Of a stretch of DNA of 38,497 nucleotides, positions 1 through 11,177 are shown piece by piece. The notes under the pieces were generated by a model. It was not told where the DNA came from. It ran no database searches and worked only from the letters and a program-made list of their open reading frames with translations. This DNA is from an uncultured Agathobacter sp. GTDB lineage: Bacteria > Bacillota > Clostridia > Lachnospirales > Lachnospiraceae. A program made the translations under genes and the position numbers. Every line of letters begins with the position of its first letter. Position 1 is the first letter of the stretch. The stretch spans positions 1 to 38,497 of the forward strand of contig CAKRDT010000019.1 in assembly GCA_934316545.1 (NCBI GenBank). Direction: 5' to 3'.

Positions 1-72
1 AGTCGAAGCGTTGCTCGGACATAAAAATTGAGCCCAGCAGAGATTTTCGCAAATTCAATGATTTTGTCTAAA

Positions 73-149
73 ATCGTCTTCAGCGTAGAAGCCCGCCACC
101 GGGTCAGCCCAGCCGGAGCACGCCGCCATAGGAGTTTCGCAATCGCTTA
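73..149 (-). repeat. Outer arm of a large palindromic repeat element (left window end)
   Basis: This 77-bp GC-rich stretch recurs in inverted orientation at 38421-38497 with 3 mismatches (positions 78, 129 and 147). The adjoining block 50-76 matches 16309-16335 inside the giant palindrome at 22 of 27 positions, so all three probably belong to one element family. The rest of this copy lies beyond the window. No reading frame is evident. The shared ends may simply be where a draft contig broke at a repeat. Confidence 0.8.
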
Positions 150-161
150 TTATTTTCCCCG

Positions 162-192
162 ATTATAAAGCTTATAGCAACTATAAGGTCAA
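162..192 (-). promoter_or_regulatory. Promoter with 19-bp spacer and dyad, reading left into the repeat
   Basis: On the minus strand a -35 TTGACC (187-192) and a -10 TATAAT (162-167) are separated by 19 bp. The spacer holds a perfect 7-bp inverted repeat, CTTATAG-N3-CTATAAG (171-187). A long spacer with a central dyad is the classic layout of promoters remodelled by MerR-family activators. The predicted start near 155 lies about 6 bases before the repeat arm at 149, so the element itself would be transcribed. The regulator is unknown. Confidence 0.6.
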
Positions 193-201
193 TAGAAAAT
201 G

Positions 202-1551
202 CTAATTTTTTCTCTCGCAAATATGATTTAACGCAATTCCTATCAATCGATCCGTCTGATCTGCCATAAAAAGAGGAATATTGAGCATGTCATCATCCAG
301 CTTCAAATTGTCAAGAGAAAACCGGATGCGCAGCTTTACCTTATCCGGAAACAGTTCTTTAAACTTTTTCAAGCTCTTACTTGTGGTGTTTGCTTCTGAT
401 TTTACCTCAATCGGAAAAATATCGTTTTCTCTCTGGATAAGAAAATCTACTTCATATGGCGGATTCGTCTGTGTCCAATAGCGTGGAACTACTTCAAACT
501 GTGTAACCAATGTCTGCAATACAAAATTTTCGGTCAGCGCTCCTTTAAATTCTGTGAAAAGCCGGTTCCCCTCTCCGAACGCGGTCGGTGCCAACTGCGC
601 AAGACGTCTCAGCAATCCCACATCTACAAGATAAATCTTAAACGCCGACAAATCATCATATGCCGCAATCGGAAGCCCCGGAGCAGAGCTTCGATATATC
701 TTATGAACAAGTCTTGCATCAACAAGCCATTGCAGAGCATCTTCATATTCTCTGGCCCTTGCGCCCTGCTTAACAACCTTATAGATAAATTTTTTGTTCT
801 CCCGTGCCAGCTGGGACGGAATCGACTTCCAGATCATGGATATTTTAGGGAATTCCTTTACATCCGGATGCTTCGCGAAATCACGTTCATACGCATCAAT
901 AATTCCGGATAGTGCGCGCTGCATAGCCTCCGTATCGCGTGCCTGCGTCCACATAAATACGGACTCCGGCATCCCGCCTGTGACGTAATACATTTTCAAT
1001 TTCTCATACAACGGATGGAAAAAGGCATCCGGTATTGGCTCGATCGAATCAACGCTCCCCATATATGTGACCAGATTTTCATCCCCGTTTGCGACCAGAA
1101 ACTCTGAAAAAGTCATGGGATCTATCTGCATGAAATCGACCTTCCCAACCGGAAAAGAAGCCGGTTTCGCAAGTGCAATTCCAAGTAACGATCCGGCGCA
1201 CGCAATATGATACTGTGGCGCATTTTCGCAGAAATACTTCATGGAGTTAATGACTTTGGGGCAATCCTGAACCTCATCAAAAATGATCAGCGTATTCTCC
1301 GGAACAATTTTCTGACCGCTTGCAAGCATCAGATTCTGCAGAATCCGATCAACATCCTTTGTTGTCTCAAAAAACTCCTTATAGTCTTCATTCTCATCAA
1401 AATTAAAATAAGCGGTATTCTCGTAATATCTCCGCCCAAATTCCTTTAAAATCCAGGTCTTCCCAACCTGACGCACGCCTTTGAGAATCAGCGGCTTTCT
1501 GTAAGGAGAGTTTTTCCATTTCAGTAGATCATCTAATATTTTTCGTTCCAT
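202..1551 (-). CDS. AAA family ATPase with DUF4143 domain
   Basis: The product is a 449-residue cytosolic P-loop ATPase of the AAA_14/DUF4143 type. An N-terminal ATPase domain carries Walker A GVRQVGKT (near residue 30) and a Walker B-like LIIFDEVQ. The C-terminal DUF4143 region contains VDFLIQ...FPIEVKS, the D...ExK pattern of PD-(D/E)XK nuclease-like folds. The start was set at the ATG at 1551 because AAGGAG sits 7 bases upstream; an upstream in-frame ATG at 1593 lies inside the operator region and has no ribosome site. Members of this family are widespread and scattered in anaerobes and often suspected of defence or toxin-like roles, but none is established here. It is monocistronic, with its own promoter and palindromic operators. 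Confidence 0.9.
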   Translation of the reverse strand: MERKILDDLLKWKNSPYRKPLILKGVRQVGKTWILKEFGRRYYENTAYFNFDENEDYKEFFETTKDVDRILQNLMLASGQKIVPENTLIIFDEVQDCPKVINSMKYFCENAPQYHIACAGSLLGIALAKPASFPVGKVDFMQIDPMTFSEFLVANGDENLVTYMGSVDSIEPIPDAFFHPLYEKLKMYYVTGGMPESVFMWTQARDTEAMQRALSGIIDAYERDFAKHPDVKEFPKISMIWKSIPSQLARENKKFIYKVVKQGARAREYEDALQWLVDARLVHKIYRSSAPGLPIAAYDDLSAFKIYLVDVGLLRRLAQLAPTAFGEGNRLFTEFKGALTENFVLQTLVTQFEVVPRYWTQTNPPYEVDFLIQRENDIFPIEVKSEANTTSKSLKKFKELFPDKVKLRIRFSLDNLKLDDDMLNIPLFMADQTDRLIGIALNHICERKN

Positions 1552-1575
1552 AGGTATCTCCTTCCACGTTTTAAT

Positions 1576-1601
1576 AATAATGTGATTTTTCACACATTAT
1601 T
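1576..1601 (-). promoter_or_regulatory. Palindromic operator in the leader of the AAA ATPase gene
   Basis: AATAATGTG (1576-1584) and CACATTATT (1593-1601) form a perfect 9-bp inverted repeat with an 8-bp spacer. Its core reads TGTGA-N4-TCACA. It lies between the predicted promoter and the ribosome binding site, a position suited to repression. Confidence 0.5.
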
Positions 1602-1612
1602 ATGCATAATTA

Positions 1613-1628
1613 CGTGATTTTCATCACA
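1613..1628 (-). promoter_or_regulatory. CRP/FNR-like site at the transcription start of the AAA ATPase gene
   Basis: The site reads CGTGA-N6-TCACA, one base from the CRP consensus TGTGA-N6-TCACA. It overlaps the predicted start just downstream of the -10, so a CRP/FNR-family protein bound here would more likely repress than activate. No such regulator is encoded in the window. Confidence 0.4.
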
Positions 1629-1633
1629 CTTTT

Positions 1634-1662
1634 ATTATAAACAGGCATTTCGTGAAATACAA
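1634..1662 (-). promoter_or_regulatory. Sigma-A type promoter of the AAA ATPase gene
   Basis: The minus strand has -35 TTGTAT (1657-1662), a 17-bp spacer and a perfect -10 TATAAT (1634-1639). The next gene downstream is the ATPase at 1551. Confidence 0.65.
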
Positions 1663-1685
1663 TACTTAAAAAATGCACTTTTTAA

Positions 1686-1722
1686 CAAAAAAGCGGTCCG
1701 GAATCTGTCTCTTCCGAACCGC
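1686..1722 (-). terminator. Rho-independent terminator of the 95-aa gene
   Basis: On the minus strand GCGGTTCGGA (1713-1722) pairs with TCCGGACCGC (1693-1702) apart from one G-U wobble, followed by a T run at 1687-1692. It lies 13 bases after the stop of the small gene at 1735. Confidence 0.8.
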
Positions 1723-1734
1723 CTGACTATTCGT

Positions 1735-2022
1735 TTATTCTGCAATCAGTTTCTTGGCTGCTCCAAAATCTTTCCGCCTCACATACACCAAATATGTGTA
1801 CAGAACATCTCCAACCAAATCCTTGTATGTTGATGCTGACGGCGAACCATTACCGATCGTTTTGGACATATTAGAATGTACGATCTGACCAAAAGTCGTC
1901 ATGTTTTTCTTCGTAACCACATCATAAGAAATCGCATTTTTGCGAAGGATATCTGTCACACGATCCAATTCCTGTGAGGAAGTATCCGCCATTAGTTTTT
2001 CCCTGTTAAATACTGTAATCAT
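1735..2022 (-). CDS. Small hypothetical protein (DUF2007-like)
   Basis: This 95-residue soluble protein has a good ribosome binding site (AGGAGGAG, 7 bases before ATG) and its own terminator, so it is very likely expressed. It begins with a strand-like MITVFNREKLM and ends with a YLVYVRRKDFGAAKKLI segment. A start with 'name of strain-tyr' residues and a closing strand plus helix resemble DUF2007-type putative signal-transducing proteins, but similarity is only impressionistic. There are no membrane segments and no cysteines. Function unknown. Confidence 0.7.
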   Translation of the reverse strand: MITVFNREKLMADTSSQELDRVTDILRKNAISYDVVTKKNMTTFGQIVHSNMSKTIGNGSPSASTYKDLVGDVLYTYLVYVRRKDFGAAKKLIAE

Positions 2023-2110
2023 ATGTCTCCTCCTCTGGGTATTGCCCCTGCATTTTCTACATTATAACGCTTTACTCAATTACTGTAAAGAATGACAATT
2101 CACACAATTT

Positions 2111-2548
2111 CTAACTATCCATTGTGATCAGATACGCAATCTCTTTATCCGCATCGTATACACAAAAGGAAACATTTGTGTACTCTTCGGTTCCCGGATT
2201 TCGATCAACAAGTTTCCAATATCCAGCCTCAATTGCTGGAAGTTCAACATAAGTAGATACGCTTGTCACAAAATCATCCGCCTCTTTCGAATACGGCAGA
2301 CTATCCCACTCCATGATTTCTTCCAAAGCATCTTTATTCAGGCTTATCTTATACAACGCGATTCCCTCATATGGAAAGCCTTCATAATTGTTGAACAGTT
2401 CTTCAAATTCACAATCCTTTTTTGAAATATTTAAATCAAAATCCTTTATGAATTGCGATTTTGCATGATTCTGCTTTTTCCCGCATCCAACGACGGCTAT
2501 TAAGATCATCATAAAAAGCGCTGCTGCTACACATCGTTTTGTTTTCAC
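2111..2548 (-). CDS. Small secreted lipoprotein, paralogous cassette copy 1
   Basis: The preferred start is the GTG at 2548, which gives a 145-residue lipoprotein: a basic VKTKR N-terminus, a hydrophobic stretch, and lipobox AVVGC with the lipidated Cys at about residue 22. An in-frame ATG at 2611 would start inside the preceding DUF4177 gene and would spoil the signal peptide. The mature part is acidic and aromatic with no family I recognise. It follows the DUF4177 gene by 16 bases, the same arrangement as the second copy at 4209-4928, but the two lipoproteins share little sequence beyond the layout. It is probably anchored on the outer face of the membrane. Function unknown. Confidence 0.7.
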   Translation of the reverse strand: MKTKRCVAAALFMMILIAVVGCGKKQNHAKSQFIKDFDLNISKKDCEFEELFNNYEGFPYEGIALYKISLNKDALEEIMEWDSLPYSKEADDFVTSVSTYVELPAIEAGYWKLVDRNPGTEEYTNVSFCVYDADKEIAYLITMDS

Positions 2549-2564
2549 AAATTTGCGTCCTCGC

Positions 2565-2744
2565 CTATTCACACTTCTCAAACACCAGATCATTTGCTGT
2601 GATCTGTCCATATGAACCGCTTTTCTTGGAAATTGCAGCTACAAATCTCCAGCCTTCAGCACTGTATTTGTCAATAAGCTCCCTATGATTATCCTCACTT
2701 AATATACCACCTACTTTTGACTCCACATATAAATACTTATACAT
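2565..2744 (-). CDS. DUF4177 family small protein, copy 1
   Basis: A 59-residue protein begins MYKYLYVESKVGG and contains the DUF4177 signature of an N-terminal beta strand followed by AEGWRFVAAI near residues 29-38. It is nearly identical to the 60-residue protein at 4746-4928 (about 52 of 59 residues). The start is the ATG at 2744 with AGGGGG 6 bases upstream. DUF4177 proteins are small alpha/beta proteins of unknown role. The partner gene immediately downstream encodes a lipoprotein. Confidence 0.85.
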   Translation of the reverse strand: MYKYLYVESKVGGILSEDNHRELIDKYSAEGWRFVAAISKKSGSYGQITANDLVFEKCE

Positions 2745-2784
2745 TTCATCCCCCTATCTCGACTTTGTATATTTTGTTCCGTTT

Positions 2785-3852
2785 TTAATGATTGTACTTC
2801 TTGCAGCGTTGTTTATTTTCATACATATAGGAGTCAGCCTTATCCAATAGCATCCGCAGCGTGCAAGCACTTTCATCAATTGAGAGCGCCCATCCGCATG
2901 CATAGTCGATTGGAATTTGATCTCCATTACTATTTAAAGTGTCTTTTTCTCTGCATAAACTTTGTAACAGCTCTTCAATCTCCGTTTGGCTTGTATGATA
3001 AATCACAGCCATAAACTCATCTCCGCCATATCTTCCCACAAAATCTTTGTCCGGAATCACGCTGCGTAAAAGCCGGGCGAAATTCATGATCAGCCGGTCT
3101 CCTGCCGAATGTCCCATGGTATCATTTATGGTCTTCAGATTATTCAGATCAAACATTACGCAGGCTGTAGGCTCAATGACTGTATTCTGATCTCTAAGCA
3201 AAGCCTCACAGGCACCTTTATTCGGCAATCCGGTATGGGCATCCGTATATGCCCTCTGTTCTAGCAGTTTATTCTTCATTGCCATCTTCATAGCTGTCAG
3301 CGTCTGTATAATAATCAAAATCACCAGACACAACATATCAAGCGCTGACAACAGTTCTATCGTACGGATCTCTACTGCAATTTTTTCGGAATAATTTTCC
3401 GCAGCAAATACCGTTTCATCAGCCATATGAAAATAAGTTTCACTCATATTAACAATATCTGTATTTTGATAGCCGCCGCTTCTTACTGCCTCGATTTCTA
3501 TTTTTAATTTCTCCCAATATTCACTCTGAATCTGCAATTTATCCTGATATTCCTTATCATGGAGCTTTACCAGATCATAATGTCCATCCTGATATCTTAA
3601 TCCACTCAGAATATCATCCAGATATTTTATCAATTCATCATTCCGGCTTCCTGTAATTTCTAATTTCACCAGACGCTGTGTGGCTCCACGCACCAGACCA
3701 GCATAATTGATTACACGCGCAGTCCCTTGTAACCTGTTAATCTGTATCATCATAAAAATAATTAAAACCACCAGGATCAATACAAGGCAGCTTTGTATCA
3801 TACTTATTATATTTTTGTTTTTTCTATCTGGCCGTATTTCTCTGTTTATCAT
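2785..3852 (-). CDS. Membrane-anchored GGDEF diguanylate cyclase
   Basis: The product (355 residues) should make cyclic di-GMP from two GTP at the membrane. A first membrane helix lies near residues 17-38 and a second near 165-187; between them is a helical extracytoplasmic sensor region of the PilJ/type IV methyl-accepting kind. The C-terminal GGDEF domain contains DLNNLKTIND, GHSAGDRLI and the active RYGGDEF. The inhibitory RxxD site five residues before GGDEF is absent (PDKD instead), so product inhibition at that site is unlikely. The start was set at the ATG at 3852 (GTGAGG 5 bases upstream) rather than the in-frame TTG at 3873. No other cyclic di-GMP gene is seen in the window. Confidence 0.93.
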   Translation of the reverse strand: MINREIRPDRKNKNIISMIQSCLVLILVVLIIFMMIQINRLQGTARVINYAGLVRGATQRLVKLEITGSRNDELIKYLDDILSGLRYQDGHYDLVKLHDKEYQDKLQIQSEYWEKLKIEIEAVRSGGYQNTDIVNMSETYFHMADETVFAAENYSEKIAVEIRTIELLSALDMLCLVILIIIQTLTAMKMAMKNKLLEQRAYTDAHTGLPNKGACEALLRDQNTVIEPTACVMFDLNNLKTINDTMGHSAGDRLIMNFARLLRSVIPDKDFVGRYGGDEFMAVIYHTSQTEIEELLQSLCREKDTLNSNGDQIPIDYACGWALSIDESACTLRMLLDKADSYMYENKQRCKKYNH

Positions 3853-3894
3853 ATTATCCTCACTAGGGTTCAATGTAGAAAATCGACTGTAATT

Positions 3895-3921
3895 TTTGAT
3901 CCAAATTATTGATCCATAATT
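3895..3921 (-). promoter_or_regulatory. Tandem TTGATCCA repeats upstream of the cyclase gene
   Basis: TTGATCCA occurs twice with a 13-bp period (GATCCA at 3898 and 3911), each copy flanked by AATT. It lies about 45-70 bases before the GGDEF start and could bind a regulator. The rest of the 3853-4130 spacer is AT-rich, with no convincing gene. Confidence 0.35.
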
Positions 3922-4130
3922 AGTAGAATTCTATCATGTGTGATTGAAAAAATCGATTAAAAATTTCTTAATTTTTCAGTCTACGTGGTCCGTCATCATT
4001 ACCCATCCTGTTTTCCATCAAAGTTTTCCGCAATAGTCGTGAGCAAATTTCCATGTATCCATATTTTTCATTGAACGAGTTGTTCGATATCCAAACATAC
4101 CATTTATATAAGTAAATGATTTGTTTCATG

Positions 4131-4167
4131 AAAAAACCCCGTTTTACCAATTATGCAAAACAGGGTT
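4131..4167 (-). terminator. Terminator of the second lipoprotein gene
   Basis: On the minus strand CCCTGTTTT pairs with AAAACGGGG around a short loop and is followed by TTTTTT. It stands about 40 bases after the stop codon at 4209. Confidence 0.8.
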
Positions 4168-4208
4168 CTCTCTACTGTTGTTAACAGTTACCATACATCG
4201 TTTAGATT

Positions 4209-4724
4209 TCATAAATCTACACCATCCTGATCTAAAAATCTATAATCCACATCATATCCACCTGCGTATTCCGACATATCCATATAATAAACAAATGGAA
4301 CTTTATCAACATCAATCTCTTTGCATTCTATTTTCTTGTTTTTCGACATGATTTCAACACGAACTTTCTTTGCTTTCTCATTCGTACAAATGATCACATT
4401 GCCATCCTGCCACTTGCAGATCCCTGATTGATTCTCTTCATAAAGTACCGAAACTTTATTTTCATATTGATACTGTCCTTCTTGCTTCTCCACAAATTGT
4501 GCCGCACAATAATCAAAAACTTTACCCCCACTCACATTTGCACCGACGCACAATACTTTATCATCAAGAACAATACTTCCGCATTCTAGAATCTCTCCAG
4601 AGATATTCTGCCCATTTTTCATAGCCTGCAACATTTCATCTTTTGTACAAAGCGTGTTTCCGCATGCATTAAGGCACATTATAATCGAAAAAATTAAAAT
4701 CCTCCTCCATTTTTTACCGATCAT
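4209..4724 (-). CDS. Small secreted lipoprotein, paralogous cassette copy 2
   Basis: A 171-residue predicted lipoprotein starts at the ATG at 4724, set by GGAGGAGGAG just upstream; the in-frame codon at 4739 lies inside that ribosome site. The signal MIGKKWRRILIFSIIMCLNAC ends in lipobox LNAC with Cys near residue 21. The mature region is cysteine-containing, about 150 residues, and has no recognised domain. It follows a DUF4177 gene by 21 bases and ends in a strong terminator, forming a compact two-gene unit that mirrors 2111-2744. Confidence 0.78.
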   Translation of the reverse strand: MIGKKWRRILIFSIIMCLNACGNTLCTKDEMLQAMKNGQNISGEILECGSIVLDDKVLCVGANVSGGKVFDYCAAQFVEKQEGQYQYENKVSVLYEENQSGICKWQDGNVIICTNEKAKKVRVEIMSKNKKIECKEIDVDKVPFVYYMDMSEYAGGYDVDYRFLDQDGVDL

Positions 4725-4745
4725 ACTCTCCTCCTCCAATTGCCA

Positions 4746-4928
4746 CTATTCCTCACACATCTCGAACACTAAGTCATTTGCTGTGATCTGTCCATACGAA
4801 CCGCTTTTCTTCGGAATTGCCGCTACAAATCTCCAGCCTTCAGCCGCATATTTATCAATAATTTCCCTGTGATTATCTTCACTTAAAAGACCGCCTGCTT
4901 TTGATTCCACATATAAATACTTATACAT
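4746..4928 (-). CDS. DUF4177 family small protein, copy 2
   Basis: This 60-residue protein starts MYKYLYVESKAGG and carries AEGWRFVAAIPKKSGSYG, the core of DUF4177. The ATG at 4928 is preferred because GGAGGG lies 7 bases upstream; the in-frame ATG at 4943 overlaps that site. It differs from copy 1 at only a few residues, so the duplication is recent or under strong constraint. Both copies also share the leader string AAAAACGGAACAA about 40-50 bases before the start. Confidence 0.87.
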   Translation of the reverse strand: MYKYLYVESKAGGLLSEDNHREIIDKYAAEGWRFVAAIPKKSGSYGQITANDLVFEMCEE

Positions 4929-5002
4929 TTCATTTCCCTCCATCTTTATTTTATAAATATTGTTCCGTTTTTAACAATTATACTATGTAGCCAGTCCAAA
5001 AG

Positions 5003-5037
5003 AAACCCTGTTTCACAAACTTTGCAAAACAGGGTTT
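5003..5037 (-). terminator. Terminator of the ATP synthase operon
   Basis: An 11-bp perfect stem, AAACCCTGTTT pairing with AAACAGGGTTT, with a 13-base loop is followed on the minus strand by CTTTT. It lies 10 bases after the atpC stop. Confidence 0.85.
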
Positions 5038-5046
5038 CCATCATTT

Positions 5047-5457
5047 CTACTTATGTCCAGCGACATCGATACGTGTCAATGCCTTATGGAGCGCATACTC
5101 TGCGCGTTTTAGATCCAGATTCTCGGACTTGGCGGCGATTCGATCCTCCGCACGCTGCTTGGCAGCTTCCGCACGATTGACATCAATCTCATCCGGCCAC
5201 TCGGCAAGCTCCGCAAGAAGTGTTACCTTCTCGCCGAGGATCTCGGCGAATCCGGCATGCACGGCTGCCACTTTCTGCTGATCGTCATTGTGGATCACAA
5301 CGACGCCCGGCTCAAGTACCGTGGTCAGCGGGATGTGGTTCTTGTAGACACCGATCTGTCCGTCTCCGGTATTGAACTCGATCATGTCCGCCTCTCCGGT
5401 GAAGAACACGCGGTCCGGCGTAATGATCTCTACTTTAAACTTATTTTCTTCGGCCAA
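5047..5457 (-). CDS. atpC: ATP synthase F1 subunit epsilon
   Basis: The epsilon subunit (136 residues) joins gamma to the c ring and regulates F1. The N-terminal beta-sandwich has the family features ITPDRVFFTGEADMIEFNTGDGQIGVYKNHIPL, cut here by normal reading, and the C-terminal helical pair ends the protein. The start is a TTG at 5457 with GGAGGT 9 bases before. It is the last gene of the operon, 13 bases after atpD, and is followed by a terminator. Confidence 0.96.
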   Translation of the reverse strand: MAEENKFKVEIITPDRVFFTGEADMIEFNTGDGQIGVYKNHIPLTTVLEPGVVVIHNDDQQKVAAVHAGFAEILGEKVTLLAELAEWPDEIDVNRAEAAKQRAEDRIAAKSENLDLKRAEYALHKALTRIDVAGHK

Positions 5458-5470
5458 GCCCCTGCACCTC

Positions 5471-6880
<1,410 letters not shown>

Positions 6881-6935
6881 TTACATTGAGATAATAATTA
6901 CGATTTCTCCGTTCTTCGAACTCCCGAAATCGCAC

Positions 6936-7042
6936 AGACATGCGCAATCCGGGTTATCACCCTACTTGCTTATGTCTGTTTATCCGTCAAATAAATAAGC
7001 TGCTTTGCCTGCAAGCAGTCACGCTGCTTATTTGCTTGACGG
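6936..7042 (-). other. Two long hairpins in the atpG-atpD spacer
   Basis: The first hairpin pairs 6936-6948 (CAGACAT outer part) with 6966-6978 (11 of 13 matched). The second pairs 6984-7003 with 7023-7042, a 20-bp arm with 3 mismatches. Both would form in the mRNA and may tune processing or translation between gamma and beta. Neither is followed by a T run on the minus strand, so they do not look like terminators. Confidence 0.7.
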
Positions 7043-7057
7043 AATTATTTAATCATA

Positions 7058-7921
7058 TCAAGATATCGCATTCGCGCCAGCGATAATCTCGGTGAGCTCC
7101 TGAGTGATGGAGCCCTGACGCGCGCGATTGTACTTCAGTGACAGATCACTGATCATCTCTTCCGCATTGCTTGTTGCAGAATCCATTGCCTGCATACGTG
7201 CACCGTTCTCACTGGCAACTGCCTCGACGAGTGCTCCGTAGAACAGACTGGTCACATACTTCGGAATAATCATGTCTAAAGCCTCTTCCTCGTTCGGCTC
7301 ATAGTTCATCAGTATGTTGGAATCGGAAGCCTGATTTTCCTCGGAATCCGGCTCGATCTCCACCGGAAGCAGCTTGATCAGCTTCGCTTCCTGACTGACG
7401 GTATTCTTAAAATGCGTATATGCCAGATAAATTTCTCCAACCTCTCCGCTGGTAAAAGCGTCAAGCACACGGTTGCACAGACTTGCCGCATCCGGATAAG
7501 TCGGTGCCTCCATCATTTCGGTCTGCAGATCCGCGATATGGTAGCCTCTTCGCTCCAATGCCTCTGCTCCCTTGCCTCCGACAGCGTAGATATCCAGATC
7601 TTCTTTGTCGAAATCGCTTCCTGTGATCAGCTTTACGATGTTGGAATTGTATCCACCCGCAAGTCCCCGGTTCGAGGTAATGACAACCACGGCTTTCTTC
7701 TTGGAATCGCCGGCGGTCAGATACGGGTGATCGATATTGCCGCTTCGTGCGAGCATGGAACTCACCGTCTTATACATATAATTGAAATACGGATCGGTCT
7801 GCTCTGCACGGTTCTTGGCTTTCTGTAACTTAACGGTAGAAACAAGCTTCATGGCTTTGGTGATCTGCTGCGTACTCTGTATGCTGCTTTTTCTTCGCTT
7901 TATGTCTCTCATTGAGGCCAT
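7058..7921 (-). CDS. atpG: ATP synthase F1 subunit gamma
   Basis: The central rotor shaft (287 residues) has the expected N-terminal MASMRDIKRRKSSIQSTQQI helix, the conserved ITSNRGLAGGYN segment near residue 80, and the C-terminal SLKYNRARQGSITQELTEIIAGANAI. It connects the c ring to the alpha/beta hexamer. It lies 23 bases after atpA in the normal F1 order. Confidence 0.97.
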   Translation of the reverse strand: MASMRDIKRRKSSIQSTQQITKAMKLVSTVKLQKAKNRAEQTDPYFNYMYKTVSSMLARSGNIDHPYLTAGDSKKKAVVVITSNRGLAGGYNSNIVKLITGSDFDKEDLDIYAVGGKGAEALERRGYHIADLQTEMMEAPTYPDAASLCNRVLDAFTSGEVGEIYLAYTHFKNTVSQEAKLIKLLPVEIEPDSEENQASDSNILMNYEPNEEEALDMIIPKYVTSLFYGALVEAVASENGARMQAMDSATSNAEEMISDLSLKYNRARQGSITQELTEIIAGANAIS

Positions 7922-7944
7922 GTCTTATCACCTACTTTCTGCCA

Positions 7945-10000
<2,056 letters not shown>

Positions 10001-10013
<13 letters not shown>

Positions 10014-10528
10014 GTCGATTCACCCATCTCTTTCAATGTCTCATCTACCAGTGTGCTCTGGATGTTGGTATCGATGGAAGCGGCAACTACCTTCTGTGCC
10101 ATCATAGCGGCAACCGTAATCATTTCCTGCTTCATATCATCCATAGCATGCTTTTTCTCAAGCTCAGCTTCCTCCTGCGCTCTCTTTACGATGCGCGAGG
10201 CCTCTTCTTTTGCTTCGTCAATCATCTTGGCCTGGTTCTTCATTGCCTTCTGTCTTGCTTCGGCAAGAATTCCCTCTGCCTCCTTGTCAACTTCTTTGAG
10301 CTTTGCCTCATATTCAGCCTTTAAAGCTGCGGCACTCTCTTTGTCTTCCTTCGCACTGTCAATGTCGTTTGAGATCCGCTCCTGTCTGTCCTTCAGCATC
10401 TTACGTGCCGGGTTAAAAAGCAGATATGACATGGCAAGCACAAGGAAAAATACGGCGATTGCCAATAAAGCTGTATCGAAGAGCAACTGTGCGTCAAGAT
10501 TGAATAAAAATGTCTGTTCAGCTAACAA
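10001..10528 (-). CDS. atpF: ATP synthase Fo subunit b
   Basis: The 175-residue b subunit has one N-terminal membrane helix (about residues 15-37), followed by a long charged helix rich in Ala, Glu and Lys that forms the peripheral stalk dimer. The TTG at 10528 is the only sensible start, with AAAGGAG about 11 bases upstream. The spacer before it contains three hairpins. Confidence 0.95.
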
Positions 10529-10561
10529 TCTCTTTTACTCTCCTTTCCTTCTTTGCTTCAT

Positions 10562-10657
10562 CAGACACATTTTCCATGTGTCTGTAAGGAGCACATCGCA
10601 TGAAAGATTCGCTTCGCGAATGCGATGTACGTAGGAGACACATCTTCTATGTGTCTC
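10562..10657 (-). repeat. Three hairpins between atpE and atpF
   Basis: The hairpins are CAGACACAT/ATGTGTCTG (10562-10584), ACATCGCAT/ATGCGATGT enclosing ATTCGC/GCGAAT (10593-10628), and GAGACACAT/ATGTGTCTC (10635-10657). The middle one is the same sequence type as the hairpin at about 11084-11120 in the neighbouring spacer, so these are members of a small palindromic repeat family. Confidence 0.8.
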
Positions 10658-10658
10658 A

Positions 10659-10934
<276 letters not shown>

Positions 10935-10978
10935 TTAAGATCTTTTTCGTTAACAGCACAACCATTCTGTACTGTAAG

Positions 10979-11175
10979 GAGCAAATTGCATGTTGAATCC
11001 GCTTCGCGGATGCAATTTGCGATGCGGTACATCATCTTTGATGTATCGCTTGGGACATGCATCCAAGATGCACCTTTTAAGGAGCACATCGCATGAAAAA
11101 TTCGCTTCGCGAATGCGATGTGCGATGCGGTACATCTTTGATGTATCGCCTTTGGGGACGTACTTCGCAGAAGTA
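10979..11175 (-). repeat. Array of palindromes between atpB and atpE
   Basis: At least five hairpins fill this spacer: GCAAATTGCAT-type (about 10980-11020), a GATGCGGTACATC/GATGTATCGC type twice (about 11020-11048 and 11120-11150), an ACATCGCAT/ATGCGATGT type enclosing ATTCGC/GCGAAT (about 11084-11120) and GACGTACTTC/GAAGTACGTC (about 11157-11179). The AAGGAGCA-hairpin unit is itself repeated. No start codon with a ribosome site opens a credible gene here. Confidence 0.75.
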
Positions 11176-11177
11176 CG

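Noticed and set aside
3968..4150. A 60-residue frame on the minus strand
   Set aside because: It starts inside the terminator of the lipoprotein gene, has no ribosome site and no recognisable features.
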